Positions 1-12,031 of a DNA stretch of 64,000 nt are shown here, piece after piece. Position numbers and translations under genes: made by a program. The notes under the pieces were generated by a model. That model saw only the letters and a list, made by a program, of their open reading frames with translations, searched no databases and was not told where the DNA came from. The stretch's first letter is position 1; each line of letters begins with the position of its first letter. The stretch is from Fragilariopsis cylindrus CCMP1102 (Eukaryota > Bacillariophyta > Bacillariophyceae > Bacillariales > Bacillariaceae), in contig FMBT01000118.1 in assembly GCA_900095095.1 (NCBI GenBank), forward strand, positions 1 to 64,000, given 5' to 3'.

Positions 1-59
1 ATAGTGGCACGAAGAGAAAAAATCTAATTTTTCATTGTGCATACATACAATCCATCCAG

Positions 60-514
60 TGGTCGCATACAATGCAGCGGTTGTACAATTTGAACATACT
101 GTATCCTCTTCGACAATTTACGCCACAGTTTATTTGATTTTTATACCGGTCAGTCACGCAATTATTTCTCTATTGGTATTTGGATGGCCCGAAAGATACA
201 TCCGATCATTGATGAGCAACGCTCCCGTTGGACTAACTGCAATTGTTTTAGGAGCGGGACTAACTGCATATCTAGATAAAATTGAATTTAATGGATGGGT
301 GGCCGAGGCCATGGTAGAGTATTGGCGGATCCTCGGTTATAAGGTAGAATCTTCCACAGCGGAAGGGGGAAATCCAGAAGATGCATCTATTAGTAGTAGT
401 GGTGGAGAATTTTATTCGTCGATATTTGTTCTATTGGTTACCGGTATTTGGACATTTGTTTTGTCCGTTATGGTAAATTCACCGGCGGAATCGCTCGAGA
501 AAAAGGAACTGTAA
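60..514 (+). CDS. C-terminal exon of an unrecognised multi-pass membrane protein (5' end outside window)
   Basis: Only the last exon is in the window. A pyrimidine-containing stretch ending in CAG at 57-59 looks like a 3' splice site, and the open frame then runs to TAA at 512-514. The peptide has three or four hydrophobic segments (about 115-200, 215-275 and 420-475) separated by a polar, Ser/Gly/Glu-rich loop, and ends in a charged tail ESLEKKEL. A GWPERYIRS stretch follows the first membrane segment. This suggests a small polytopic membrane protein, but I do not recognise the family. The frame could be extended upstream to position 35 by a non-ATG codon; I prefer the splice-site reading because no ATG fits. 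Confidence 0.55.
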
Positions 515-1032
515 CGCGTAGCGTAGCACTTTACTTGATTTGCATTGAACACGGCAACGGAACGAATTCGCTTATTCGTGATTCATCATATAATCATTTA
601 TTCGCCCCCCCTCGAAAAGAGGCAAGTCTAAGTCTACATAGGTTGATTCCAACAGGTTCGGTTTTTTACTTTTTACAAACAAAAACAAAACGCACACAAC
701 AGCTTAAGAAAAGGGTTATTGAGACTAGCTTGGTTTTAATTGAATCTATATTTATTATGATGAAAGTTCAATTCTTTGATATCCAGTGAGAAATCTATGT
801 CCAAGATCCGAATCATATCACAAACATCATTTTATGTACGTGAAAACATCGGAAACCTTAAAACTTTACTTATCCTGAGAAAATTAGACTTGGATTCTCT
901 TTTCATTGAACAAATTGTAAAATAATGTACTGTATTAGGCTATGTATGTAAAAAATGTATCTTGACGAATGGAAATGAAATCGACCATCATCCAAACATC
1001 AGGCGCGGTGTTAAGTTTTGAGTTGTTTGAAT
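515..1032. other. Intergenic, convergent 3' flanks
   Basis: Lies between the 3' end of a plus-strand gene and the 3' end of a minus-strand gene. AT-rich. A short open frame at 448-789 overlaps the upstream stop in another frame and has no coding character. Nothing else is seen. Confidence 0.6.
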
Positions 1033-2583
1033 CTAGAGATCGTCGTCACCGGTAATTGTTTCCATTCGAATATCGCCATTTACTACTTGATCTATCTTGT
1101 CTTCGTCATTTTCTTCGTTATCCGGAGAGGCAACACCATAAATATCTTCGTAAACGCTAGCAAGTAGCATGAAAGAGCACAGCCATGAAAGCCAAGAGAA
1201 ATAGTAAAGATTACCAATAGGTGATCCTGGTCCATCAGCTGAAGTCAGGAATGCGACGCCCTGAAGTCGTGATTTTAAAAAGAATTGGATATTTTGATAT
1301 TCGTTTTTTAATCGTTACACAAAACATGGATAAGATGTGAGCAAATAAATAACATCAAACCAGATATTTTTTAGAAGTGCTATAGTCGAAAAAAACAGTA
1401 GAAGTTAGACACTGGATAAAATTTACTTACAAATCCGTTCATAATGCAAAGGAATAGAGCTAGAGCGGCTTCGACCACCATTGGAGCGACGGACGTCAAC
1501 ATTTTCATAGCCACCACACAAAGGCAAAACGAAGTACCGATAGCACCTACAGAAATTCCAAATTTGGTTCGTCTACAGTATGTACTATTGGAATCATAGC
1601 TAGAACAGTCTTTGTCCAGAATGTTAGCACTTGCACCCATAACAACTAATTGGCATGCCAGGAATCCCGCCCAAAGAGTCAAGCGAGCCGCACGATTCTT
1701 AACTTCTCCGTAAACATCGACCCCAAACACACCACGAAGATACGAAACAACTAAAAGAATAGATGTAACAAACCCAGCCCAGCTCTATTAACGGCAAGTA
1801 GCGTGACGGGGGAATCGATTGATCGATCATCATGAGTATGAGTAACCAGCATAAAATTTCAAATATTATCTTTTTTAAATACTCTGGTCGCTCGTTACTT
1901 ACAAAATAATAGAGGTTACCATTCACAATTGTCATTCCACTTTCAGGATCAACTGCTAAGCCAGTTTCCGCATTTGCAACTGTTATTTTTGTTTTTATTG
2001 ATCATAATCATAGTCAGAGTTAGAGTAATATTAGAATGTAAACATAAATACCCCCCCCCCCCCCCCCCCCCACACACACACACAATGAATAACACGGTAA
2101 CATTTACGTACCCACGGAGACTGTTGCAGCCCAGAATGCAGCCAATACAACAGTTATAATCCCTTCTAGTTTCGTTCCAATTATAAAATCAGATAACATA
2201 GGAGATAGATGCATCACAGTAACGATGCCAGTAACGGTAAAAGAGAAAGCTGAGCAAAAGATTGCCCATCTGGCATTGGCTGTGGCTTGACTTTGCGAGT
2301 TTTTCTGCGATATTATTTTCATCGACAATGACAAGAACAAGTCAACCAAAAACGAAAGAGGAAAATAGGCAGAAAAGATTAGTGCTTTTAGAAGGTCGAA
2401 TTAAAGGCAGCACCAAGCTGTATTCCTAGCAATCAATGGTGTTTCAAATATCAGTTAACATTAACTCACCACTGATACGGCGCTTCCCATCGTTATTGTA
2501 GCAAATGCAAAGAAACACAACCATAGAATAAATCGGGGACTTTTACCCCGGTAGTTTTCACCTGATTCTGGATTGACGTTCAT
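1033..2583 (-). CDS. Five-exon polytopic membrane protein with internal duplication, 321 aa
   Basis: Exons (minus strand) are 2470-2583, 2112-2304, 1903-1979, 1431-1784 and 1033-1260. All junctions are GT-AG and keep one frame of 321 codons plus TAG. The start is the ATG at 2583 (MNVNPESGENYRGKSPRF). About eight hydrophobic helices fall in two halves. Each half carries the same signature, GNLYYFSW, preceded by a short loop (AVDPESGMTIVN in the first half, ADGPGSPI in the second), so the protein looks like an internal duplication of a four-helix unit. The C-terminus is acidic. I do not recognise the family; four-helix MARVEL/tetraspan-like proteins of diatoms are one possibility. Function unknown. 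Confidence 0.75.
2051..2084. repeat. Poly-C followed by (CA)n inside an intron
   Basis: About 21 consecutive C followed by about seven CA units, inside the second intron of the minus-strand membrane-protein gene. On the transcript this is (TG)n followed by poly-G, some 30-60 bases downstream of the 5' splice site. Confidence 0.95.
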
Positions 2584-4292
2584 GGTGATCGTATTAAGCA
2601 CTCAATGTTCAATTTTAAACTTCGATTGTAGAATAAAGATCAAAGATTTATTTGATAAATGTGTCTACAGTGTAATCTTTCGAAAAAAATTCTACTAGTA
2701 CAGTACGCTTCCAATTCCCAATGCTTGCTTACGAAGTACTGTACATCGCGAAGAAATGAATTACGAGAGATCAAATAATAAAGAGGCTTCGTGCGCCTCT
2801 TTCAACGGCACGATTCGGAGCATTCCGTTCATACGTGGATAAAAATTTGTATGAAAAAATTAAAAATCGCAGCACCCTTAATCGCGCATAGTGACTTGTT
2901 TAGTGACTTGTTAGCTAACAAGTAATTTTTTTTCTGCCTGTCCTGGAGACAGATTTTCACTTTTATTCGAACGTAGAAAAAATTGAAATAGAAAATTATT
3001 CACATCAACATAAAAATGGGAATGTATTAAATCAAAATTCCATCAGTGTAGGACCAATTAATACAAACTTTATAGACGAAATATAGACATTTGTACTCTT
3101 AACAAGGACAAAAAGTTTCGGTTACACCCACAGTACTAAAATAGTTACATTATAGTGATAGGATATAGTACTGTAGAATATCAGGATTCAAGGGTACATT
3201 ACAGGGAGATTATAATTTGTACCTGCTGAAGCAATATCTTAAAATACCAATCTTAGAAAGATAAATGTACTATGAAACTCATCAATCAGCAAAGCAGCAT
3301 GAAAGCAATCATGGCAGCAAACGAACTATAAGTCAGCCAGATACTACATAAGACATGTGATCAACATGATCAACCATGTCGACGGTTGTTGGTGTGCATT
3401 TACTTTTGGAATTCAGTTGGATACATTTTTCCTGTGAAACAAATGAGTTTAAGAAGAAAAACAGCACCTGTTGTTGCGGCTGCTGTTCAAATGAATGGTA
3501 CAAGCATTTTTGATGATAGGTAATGGTTTAGGGGACAACCCTGTAAATATTATGTATAGTCACACGTGTGTACATGGGTATTTTCCCATGTATTCAACAC
3601 ATGGTAAATGTCTCTTTTTGTAATACAAGCTGTACCAGCCATTATCAATACAATGGGCAATTTTTTTAGCACCCCTCCCCTCCCTTCCATACCAAGTCAT
3701 AGACATAAACATTCAATACAAGGTCTATATATATTATGGTGATGTACTACTATGATGTGTGGTGGATAATTCTTAATAGAAACCAATCTTTATGTGTCAT
3801 TTTGTGTGATAGTTTGCTATTGGTTTAACTTGTGTCAAGTTACTCATAACAAACACATTCTTGACCCGGTAAAATGAATATATTCTACTGCACTTTACTG
3901 TAGTCCTACAGTAAATACATATTATATACTGTATACTGTATATTGTACCGTGGACTACATGTTTACCCCTACCCCTAATGAGAAATTTTGTTCAAATTAA
4001 CGGCTGGATTTTCTAGTAAAAAGAAATAACCTAACAAAACTGAAACAACGGTCTTTAAAAAACAAAATGCCGTCCGGGCGCGTTGGCTAGTATGTGCTAT
4101 TCTGTTTGGATGAAATCTTAAAATGAGCTTCGCCAACAGCATCTTCAGTATCGTGATCGCCCAACACAAAAACGTTGTGTGTGTCATTCACTATTACGAA
4201 GATAGACACAGATAATCAGATAATAAGATAGCAAATCATACATTCTTGAACAAATCCAATAAATTAATACAAAGTCTGCCTAATATATCAAG
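2584..4292. other. Intergenic, divergent promoter region
   Basis: Separates the minus-strand membrane protein from the plus-strand V-ATPase gene and should contain both promoters. It is AT-rich with repeated TACTGTA/TACAGTA words (for example 3890-3950). The open frame at 3975-4187 on the minus strand has no recognisable coding character. No RNA gene was recognised. Confidence 0.6.
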
Positions 4293-6038
4293 ATGTCGCA
4301 CGTAGACTACCCTGAGCGAGTAAGGCTCGACCCCCTAGCTGTTGTAAAGGACTATGCTGCTGTTCCTCGTCTAGAGTACAGGTGAGTTTGGTGTTTGATA
4401 TAATTTCTGGGCCCATCAGGAGATGAAGTGTATGAATGCTTCTATTCGAAATCTTCGATGAGTTCGAAGAAACATAATATCATCATCTTTTCTTTTTTTG
4501 CCACACACAACACACAAACAAATCAAACAAAAAGTATATGGGGTAACATCATATTTCGCTCATGTTCCCTTCTTATTTTCTCACACATAAATTTTCATGC
4601 TTCTTTTCTTTTTCGTAGAACGATTGCCGGTGTTAATGGTCCTCTGGTTATTCTAGACAATGTAAAGCTCCCCAAGTATAACGAAATTGTTAACTTGACT
4701 CTGAGAGATGGAGAAAAACGTTCCGGACAAGTCCTTGAAGTATCAGGAAACCGTGCTGTTGTTCAGGTCTTTGAAGGAACTTCTGAGATTGATAATAGAA
4801 AGACTAAATGTGAATTCACAGGAGAAATTTTGAAGATGGGAGTTTCTGAAGAGATGCTTGGTCGTTCCTTCAACGGATCCGGAAAGGTTATTGATCAAGC
4901 GCCGAAGGTTCTCGCCGAAGCTTACCTAGATATCAACGGTAGTCCTATCAACCCTTCTTCTCGTGATTACCCTAAAGCTATGATTCAAACAGGTATTTCT
5001 GCCATCGATGTTATGAACTCCGTTGCACGTGGTCAAAAGATTCCTATTTTCTCTGCCGCCGGTCTTCCCCATAACGAAGTCGCCGCTCAGATTGCCCGTC
5101 AGGCTTCGCTTGTCAAACAAAAGGATACAATGGATTCACACGAAGATAATTTTGCAATTGTATTCGGTGCTATGGGTGTGAATATGGAAACTGCCCGTTT
5201 TTTCCGTTCCGATTTCGAAGAGAGTGGTGCTATGCAACGTACTTCTTTGTTCCTGAATTTGGCCAATGATCCTACCATTGAACGTATCATTACCCCCCGT
5301 TTGGCGCTAACAACTGCCGAATATCTTGCTTACGAACGTGACTTGCACGTTCTCACCATCCTTACTGATATGTCATCGTATGCCGATGCTCTTCGTGAGG
5401 TGTCTGCAGCCCGTGAAGAAGTTCCTGGACGTCGTGGTTATCCCGGTTATATGTACACCGATCTTTCCACTATTTACGAACGTGCTGGACGTATTGTTGG
5501 ACGTAATGGGTCTATTACGCAGCTTCCTATTCTTACCATGCCTAACGATGATATTACTCATCCAATTCCTGATCTTACTGGATATATTACGGAAGGACAG
5601 ATTTATTTGGATCGTCAATTAGACACTAAGGGTATTTTCCCTCCTATCAACGTACTTCCATCATTGTCTCGTCTAATGAAGTCCGCCATTGGAGAAGGTA
5701 TGACGAGAGATGATCACGGAGCTGTTTCTAACCAGCTGTATGCCTCCTACGCCATGGGTAAGGATGTTATGGCCATGAAGGCTGTTGTCGGAGAAGAAGC
5801 TCTTTCCATGGAAGATCACTTATATCTCAGTTTCTTAGAACGATTCGAAGGTAAATTCGTTTCGCAAGGACCATACGAAGCCCGTACCATTTTCGAATCC
5901 CTTGACCTTGCATGGACTATCCTCCGTGCATTCCCCAAGGAGTTACTCAAGAAGATCCCCAAGAAAACTCTCGATAAGTACTATGCTCGTCGTCGTGAGG
6001 CCCAGGAAGATATGAACAAGGCTGATGCATCTTCCTAA
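4293..6038 (+). CDS. VMA2: V-type proton ATPase catalytic-sector subunit B, 502 aa
   Basis: Two exons, 4293-4381 and 4619-6038, joined at GTGAGT...TAG. The reading runs LEYR across the junction into [16 protein letters not shown]. The 502-aa length matches V-ATPase B (about 490-510). Visible family features are the N-terminal beta-barrel, the nucleotide-interface segment [13 protein letters not shown], the stretch [19 protein letters not shown], and the ATP synthase alpha/beta signature [11 protein letters not shown] near residue 370. Subunit B forms the A3B3 hexamer of the V1 sector that drives proton pumping into vacuoles; in diatoms V-ATPase also serves the silica deposition vesicle and the plastid's carbon-concentrating acidification (established or proposed roles, not visible here). 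An ATG in the intron at 4428 is in frame but would replace the conserved N-terminus with intronic sequence. Confidence 0.97.
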
Positions 6039-6409
6039 GACATAAACACACACATACATTTAAATAATTATATTATGTTAGAGTAACAATAATAAATGAT
6101 TAGCTTTAAAAATTTCTACAGTACCACAATTTAGGTTACTATGCCAAACAAAATTAGGTAGAATTGTAATTGCTACTCTTAGGCATTCAACTCAAACTGT
6201 GATATAATATATTATAATATATTGTAGCTACAGTAGCTACGGTATTGTACAGTAATAGGCGTTGTTTCATCTATGCACGACTGATAAATTGTCCGTCGAC
6301 CGTACAATATCGCAAAACATCCAAGTCAGAAATTCAACTTCAATTAATTTTTTTTCTTCTTTGCAAGTTGGTATTCTGTGTATTATTTTTTTACAAGTAC
6401 ATCTTGACA
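6039..6409. other. Intergenic, tandem genes
   Basis: Holds the V-ATPase B 3' end and the promoter of the next gene. AT-rich, with CTACAGTAGCTACGG and TGTACAGTA words at about 6225-6255. No other feature. Confidence 0.55.
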
Positions 6410-7841
6410 ATGGTGAGACCTTCGAAGATGAATGCCAATACAACGACAAATGGAATTATTATCCTGCTCTTCCTCGGAGTAGTTTCGGTGTTAATGGTTG
6501 TACAACCATTTTCTCCAAATCTTTCTTGTAGACGACAATTTGCGCCTACTTCAACGAAAGAAATACACAGTGCAATTATATTTAGTCCTGCCAGTAAGTT
6601 GGCTAGCAATACAATCCTAGCTGCCAAATCGAATTCTGGTGATGGCGAAAAGAAAAAGAGAAGGAGAAAGAGAAAACAAGATCCTGAGTCAGAGACAACA
6701 GTAGCAACAGCAACAATTGAGACTAGTAATACGGAAAATAACGAAGTAAAAAACAAAGATGGTTTGGAAGAAGAAGAGATTGACGTATCAGTGATGAAGG
6801 ATGTTGCCAGCTTTTCTTTTGGGGGTGCTGGAAGTATTGGTGATATTGGTGATATTGGTGATATGATTCATCGTCACAAACAATGAATGATAGTACAGCC
6901 CCTCTAGCAGCAATATCTTCTGTAGAGAAGCAGGATGGATCCCTACCTCTTCCCGATATTAAGGATACACTAAAACGAAAGGAGTTAGGATCGACGATTA
7001 AAGGTCGTATGGAGGAAGAAGATGATAGCAAGAAGAAAAAGATCGACCGTCGAGACAAAGTAGCACTTCTTAAGGTATGTATTGCACCACAGTATACAAT
7101 GCGTGTGTGTGAATGTGAATGTGTACTTTATCTATCTATTATTTACTTTCTTTCTTATGTTACAATATTCATAAATATTTTCTATCCGATTCGGTAACAT
7201 CAAATTAGCTTTTGGAACAAGATCCTTATGCGGATGCGGATGAATCCTTCTTTGAAGAACAAGAATACACGTTCGTCAGTGCCTTGCTAGGGGAACGGGC
7301 TAAACCATTTATGGGCATCCCCACAGGTCCATTACAGGTTGGTCACTTCATTGGAGCATTAGTCATTGTGCTGATGGCCTTTATTGAGTATCCCGGCTTC
7401 CCCTTGACCAATCTTCCATCGCCTATACGAGGAGCTCTTCAGGGAGGTGAGTATGAGGTTTTTAAAACGACATTTATAATTTATGTGAAATTTCAATGCT
7501 TCCAGATGGCTCCTTTTTTCGTAAAATCTTAAAAAAAATATCTCTGCTGTTTTTCTTTCTTTCTTTCATTTCCAACCGATGTGGAAAATAAATAAATATA
7601 TGCCTATGCATATACAATAGGTCTTGGGACTGTATATGGCATTAATGTCATCTTGGCCATCGTTGCTGTTTTCAAGGCAGGGGAGAGAGGTCAACCAGCA
7701 CTGTTATGGATTGCTAAGGTATTTACTGTAGGGGGGTTGGCTTTCGACCAACTTACCCAATTACCTACCCTGGAACAAATCGAAGTGACCAAGAATCGTA
7801 AAGGCAAACGAGCGCTAAAGAACAAAAATAATAGGAAATAA
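6410..7841 (+). CDS. Putative membrane protein with N-terminal signal anchor, 354 aa, family not recognised
   Basis: Four exons fit: 6410-6839, 6899-7074, 7209-7446 and 7621-7841, giving 355 codons including TAA. The first intron is placed in a repeat of GGTGATATT, so its donor could also be 9 or 18 bases downstream. The N-terminus has a hydrophobic segment (residues about 15-32) followed by a basic, Ser/Thr-rich stretch, as in secretory or plastid-directed precursors. The middle (about 70-215) is very charged and probably disordered (KKKRRRKRKQ). The C-terminal 130 residues look like a folded membrane domain: FMGIPTGPLQVGHFIGA, then VIVLMAFIEYPGFPL, a Pro-rich turn, and two more helices. The charged tail ends KRALKNKNNRK. 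A plastid membrane role is an inference. Confidence 0.75.
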
Positions 7842-8934
7842 CGCTATTCAACATGACAGGTCTTTATACCATGGAACTAAAACAAGTATACATATTGCGT
7901 CTTGGCTTAAAGAAATCAAAAAATTCGAATCGTAATAATATATTATAACATCAGGAAAAGAACATATGTTCCCTAAAAAATCTTTCTCTGCAATAATTAA
8001 TTATTACTGCCGAGTTCTCGTGAAAGTGATGTGTGCCTTGATCAGTTTGTATTGGAGGAAGATGACATCATGAGTGGGAATAAATAAAGAATCATGATAC
8101 TATTATCAATATTAGATAGTAGAGGCAATACGTGTTTGAAATTTAGCACCATTATCATCACTGTACAAGCGGCAGATATACTTAGTGGCTGCGTACCATC
8201 AGAATACTGATACTAATGTTCCATCTCTGCAATCATGAATATAGTATAGTTTATATGACTTTGCCTATCATTCTCCTATTATTCCCTAGAATATCATTTT
8301 GGATACTTTGTCAGTGTTTTCTATCCAATGCGATTGCATTTTTAAGAGATGGTTGCTTTCATCTTTTTCTTGCTATTATGTTGATATATAGTGCAGTTAG
8401 GCCTAGTTTTGTTATTATAATGTTATAAATGGGCCAATAATTGTCAGTGGGTATTTCTTATGTGTTGAAAAATCAGTTAAAAGCATTATGCCAAAACAAA
8501 CGCACAGGTATACATTTGGTAGTAGTCAATGGTGTATCAGAGGGATCTACAGAATCATTTACTTCTAGTTAGCTAGTTTAATACAGCTGTACTACATCAT
8601 TCACATTACATATTACATATTATTATATCATAAGAATCGCACCACAAAACCGGATGTGTTTCCTTGTTACAAATGGAAGCATAAGTTGAAAGTGTGCGCA
8701 CAAGAGAAGTTCAAACTACGAATAACATCTAAATTCTCAGTGAAATCCATCACACTTTCTCTGTCAAATTTTCTTCTCTTTTCGTTAAAACCAACACACA
8801 ACACGACACATCTAGATCTTCTACCAGTACAGTAGGACGAAGCAACAACTGCAGCAGAGACGCAAGGAACATAATTGTGCATTGACAATTTTAAGGTTGT
8901 AGTTCAGCCTTTGCTACATAACTAGGTTTTCCTG
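7842..8934. other. Intergenic
   Basis: AT-rich spacer between two plus-strand genes. Short open frames at 8216-8428 and 8667-8888 have no homology I can see and biased hydrophobic composition. The last few hundred bases should hold the PPR gene promoter. No RNA gene recognised. Confidence 0.55.
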
Positions 8935-11896
8935 ATGATGCTTAGAGGAAGACATGTCGTCTCAAGGGTTAGATTTGCAATTGTCATAACTGCAACTCTT
9001 CTGTTTCTGTTTCTGATTTTGATTGGAACGATCCCATACTGTCAGGCCTACTTCATTGGGAAGACGATTCAATCCAACCAAGGGGGCCGGTCACACATTA
9101 TGCACCTTCGTCGAGTCAGGATACCCCACGTCTCGCAAGTATACACGCCTCTATGTCGTCTTCTTTCTCCCACTCTATAGAAAGTCAACTTCAAACGGAA
9201 ATCGCTAGTCTCTGTGAGGCAGGTCAGTTTAATAACGCTATAGAAACTTTGGAGCACTCGCCGCCAGATGACGATAAAAAATCCTGCTATGTAATGGTTT
9301 TAAATAATTTGGTCGAACATCATAAGCAATTAGAAGGACAGCAGATCGAACGAAAACAAAAAAAGATAGCAATATACAAACCCACAAGTAACGAAGATGC
9401 CTTCATCTTCATCAAGCCAACAACGTTTACAACGACTTCTCGAGTTAGGAGAAATAGATAGCGATTTGTTACCCTCAGCAGAAGAGTTTAATTCCGTGAT
9501 TCAGATTTGGGGTTCCTCGGCCTTCGTTGACGATGCGTCCGTACAATGTCACAATCATCTCAAAACACTATGGTCGTTGTACAACAAACACAAAGACAAT
9601 AAGTTTGTTCCGTTGAATACTAGTTACTATTATGCGATTCGTGCTTGTTCTATGAGAGATCGAGGGTCAGATGCAGCAAAACTTGCCGAAAATCTCATGG
9701 AGGAAATGGAATCTGTTTGTCAAGATCATCCTCAGTTGACTGTGGATCGATCCATTGCCAATGAAGTTCTGTAAGTATACTTTTAATTGATCTAGAATAT
9801 AGTGCACATAGTATGATGGCAGGGTGGAATGATTGTTTCTATTTTGATTTTGAGAATTTCCATTTTTCGTTAAATTAAGACATATTTAAGACAACGCTGT
9901 CGACTAATTTCTTTTATCTATCATAATTTTACTGATATCTTTACGGTGATCGCTGAATAAAATAAAAGGAATGCGCTGAGCAAGTCTGGTCAAAAATTCA
10001 CAGCGGGAAGAAGATGTGAAACTCTTCTTGAGAAGATGATCGAAATGGCACTAAGTAACGAAAATGGCGAGAGGCACAAGATGACACCTGACACGACATC
10101 CTTCAACATCGTATTGAATGCATTAGCTCAGGGGAAGGAGAAAAATGCTGATGTTCGTGCCGATCATTACTTGAAAGGATGGAATCACTCAGCAGCAATA
10201 GTGAAGGAAGTAGCAATGTCGCTATAAATTGCCCACCAGATGAGACCAGTTTCAATACGGTTCTCAATGGTTGGGCTAGGAGTAGGCAAAGGGGAGCTGC
10301 AGAAAGAGCAACATCAATATTGGATCACATGAAGAAACGGAACGAGGCAGGTCTGTCGAAAGTTCATCCAGATTGGTCCACATATTCAACCGGTAAGAAT
10401 TTTTGTATCAGCAATCACTTTTGTTTTCGTTTCATTTGTCTTTTTCTAGGAGGGTCTTTTCTAGGAGGGTGACGATGCTTTTCATATCTTTCGTCTCTTC
10501 TGCTCACGAAATTGGCGTTTTTGGCTTTTTTTCAGTTCTGAAGGCGTGGGCTAGATCCAGAGACAGGAAAGCAACGCATCGAGCCGAGGCTATCTTCGAG
10601 GAATACCAGAAAGGTTGCGAAGTTGGAAAGTGGGGTCTTTCTCATAATTCCCTGACTTATAATTCGATGATTAATTGTTATGCAAAAAGCAAATATCCTG
10701 AAGCAGGAAAGCGTGCCACAGAACTTTTCAATAAGATGAAGGCCAACAGCGTTAAAAAAGGGTGGGAGTTGTGTTTTGTGGATATTTACACATATACTTC
10801 ATTAATTGATGCCATTTCCAAACAGGAATCGTACGATTCTTCTGAGCTAGCAATATCTCTTTTGCAAGAAGTCGAAGATTCATTAAAGAAACAGGAGACA
10901 AGCGATTACAACCTAATGTCAGATTTATACTTCGGTGGTGAATGCTATTGGACGATCACACAAAGATCCGAATCGGGCACAAGACATCGTGAATCGGCTA
11001 GAATCGTCATATCTTGAGGAACCCACGCAGTGGGAAAACAAGCCAGATGTTGTTCTCTACAACGCTCTGATCAACGCATATGGATGGTCTGACATCGAAG
11101 GACGATCGCGAAAGTGCTTCGAAATTCTTAACCACATGGTTTCTTTACATCAATCTGGAAAACTTTCTGACGCTAAACCAGATACGGTATCCATTAATTC
11201 AGTTTTGAATGCTTGTGCATACGAAAAGACTAATAATACTCAGAGCAAGAGTGATGACATAATGAGAACTGCTGTAGAAACTTTTGAGTTGCTAAATAAT
11301 TCTTCGAATTACGGAAAACCTGATCCGAGTACGTACGTTCAAGTTTTGATTGCTATTACTAATCACATGGCAAATGATGACGATAAGCGTGATGCAATGG
11401 CTGAAGCTATTTTTCTAAAATGTGCCGCGAATGGACTAATTTGGTACGTTTACGTTTAATTTTTACATCGCTCCCTTAACGAGTTCGTTGTGCTATCCTT
11501 GACAAAATTTGTCTAATCAAAAGAGACTGAATCTTGTCGAGGAATAGCCAATATTTGTTTTTGCATTGCATTTCAGTTAATAACTTCTTGTATATTGTGA
11601 AATAATATTCTCACCGTTCATGCACCTTCTCTCGTAGCCCGGTTACTATCCCAAAACTTCACGCCGCTATTTCACTTCCCCGCTTTCGAAATTTGATGGG
11701 TTCCGCATTTACTGGAGAAAAACCGCTTCGGTACGATGTATCAAAATTGCCACCTCAGTGGACAGCAAATGCTCCTCGACGACAATCAGCCACCCCATCT
11801 TCTCGATCTCGCCATCGTCCAAATAATTTCCAGGTTACGAAGAACATAATCAGCAATTCCATGAAAAAAGTAAGAAACAAAGAGATTGTTTCGTAA
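8935..11896 (+). CDS. PPR (pentatricopeptide repeat) protein, frame interrupted by single-base losses
   Basis: Start ATG at 8935 (or 8938) gives a hydrophobic leader ending IPYCQAYF, compatible with a diatom plastid-type bipartite presequence. Introns at 9771-9968, 10393-10535 and 11444-11637 join cleanly. At least seven 35-residue-like repeats are readable, such as SFNTVLNGWARS, TYSTVLKAWARS, TYNSMINCYAKS, TYTSLIDAIS, LYNALINAYGWS and SINSVLNACAYE, each followed by an A..A..LL..M type second helix. PPR proteins bind organellar RNA. The frame breaks at about 9082-9086, 9388-9448, 10163, 10912 and 10924. The first and last three are healed by one extra base in a homopolymer; the second could be a 61-bp GT-AG intron or an indel. 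With no nonsense substitutions, I treat it as a functional gene with sequence errors, though a young pseudogene is possible. Confidence 0.8.
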
Positions 11897-12031
11897 AAGA
11901 TTTCTATTTCCTATTTTTTCCTTCATCCATTTTATGATGACATGTATAAGCTATCATTGTACCTGGCAAATTATCATATAAAAAGAATCCACATAAGGTT
12001 ATAGTCTAAAATGGAATTGATCAAATCTAAT

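Noticed and set aside
3975-4187. 70-codon minus-strand open frame
   Set aside because: No family features, no supporting splice sites, located in a promoter region.
4428-4618. Upstream in-frame start for V-ATPase B
   Set aside because: It reads through the intron; the spliced form gives the conserved N-terminus and normal length.
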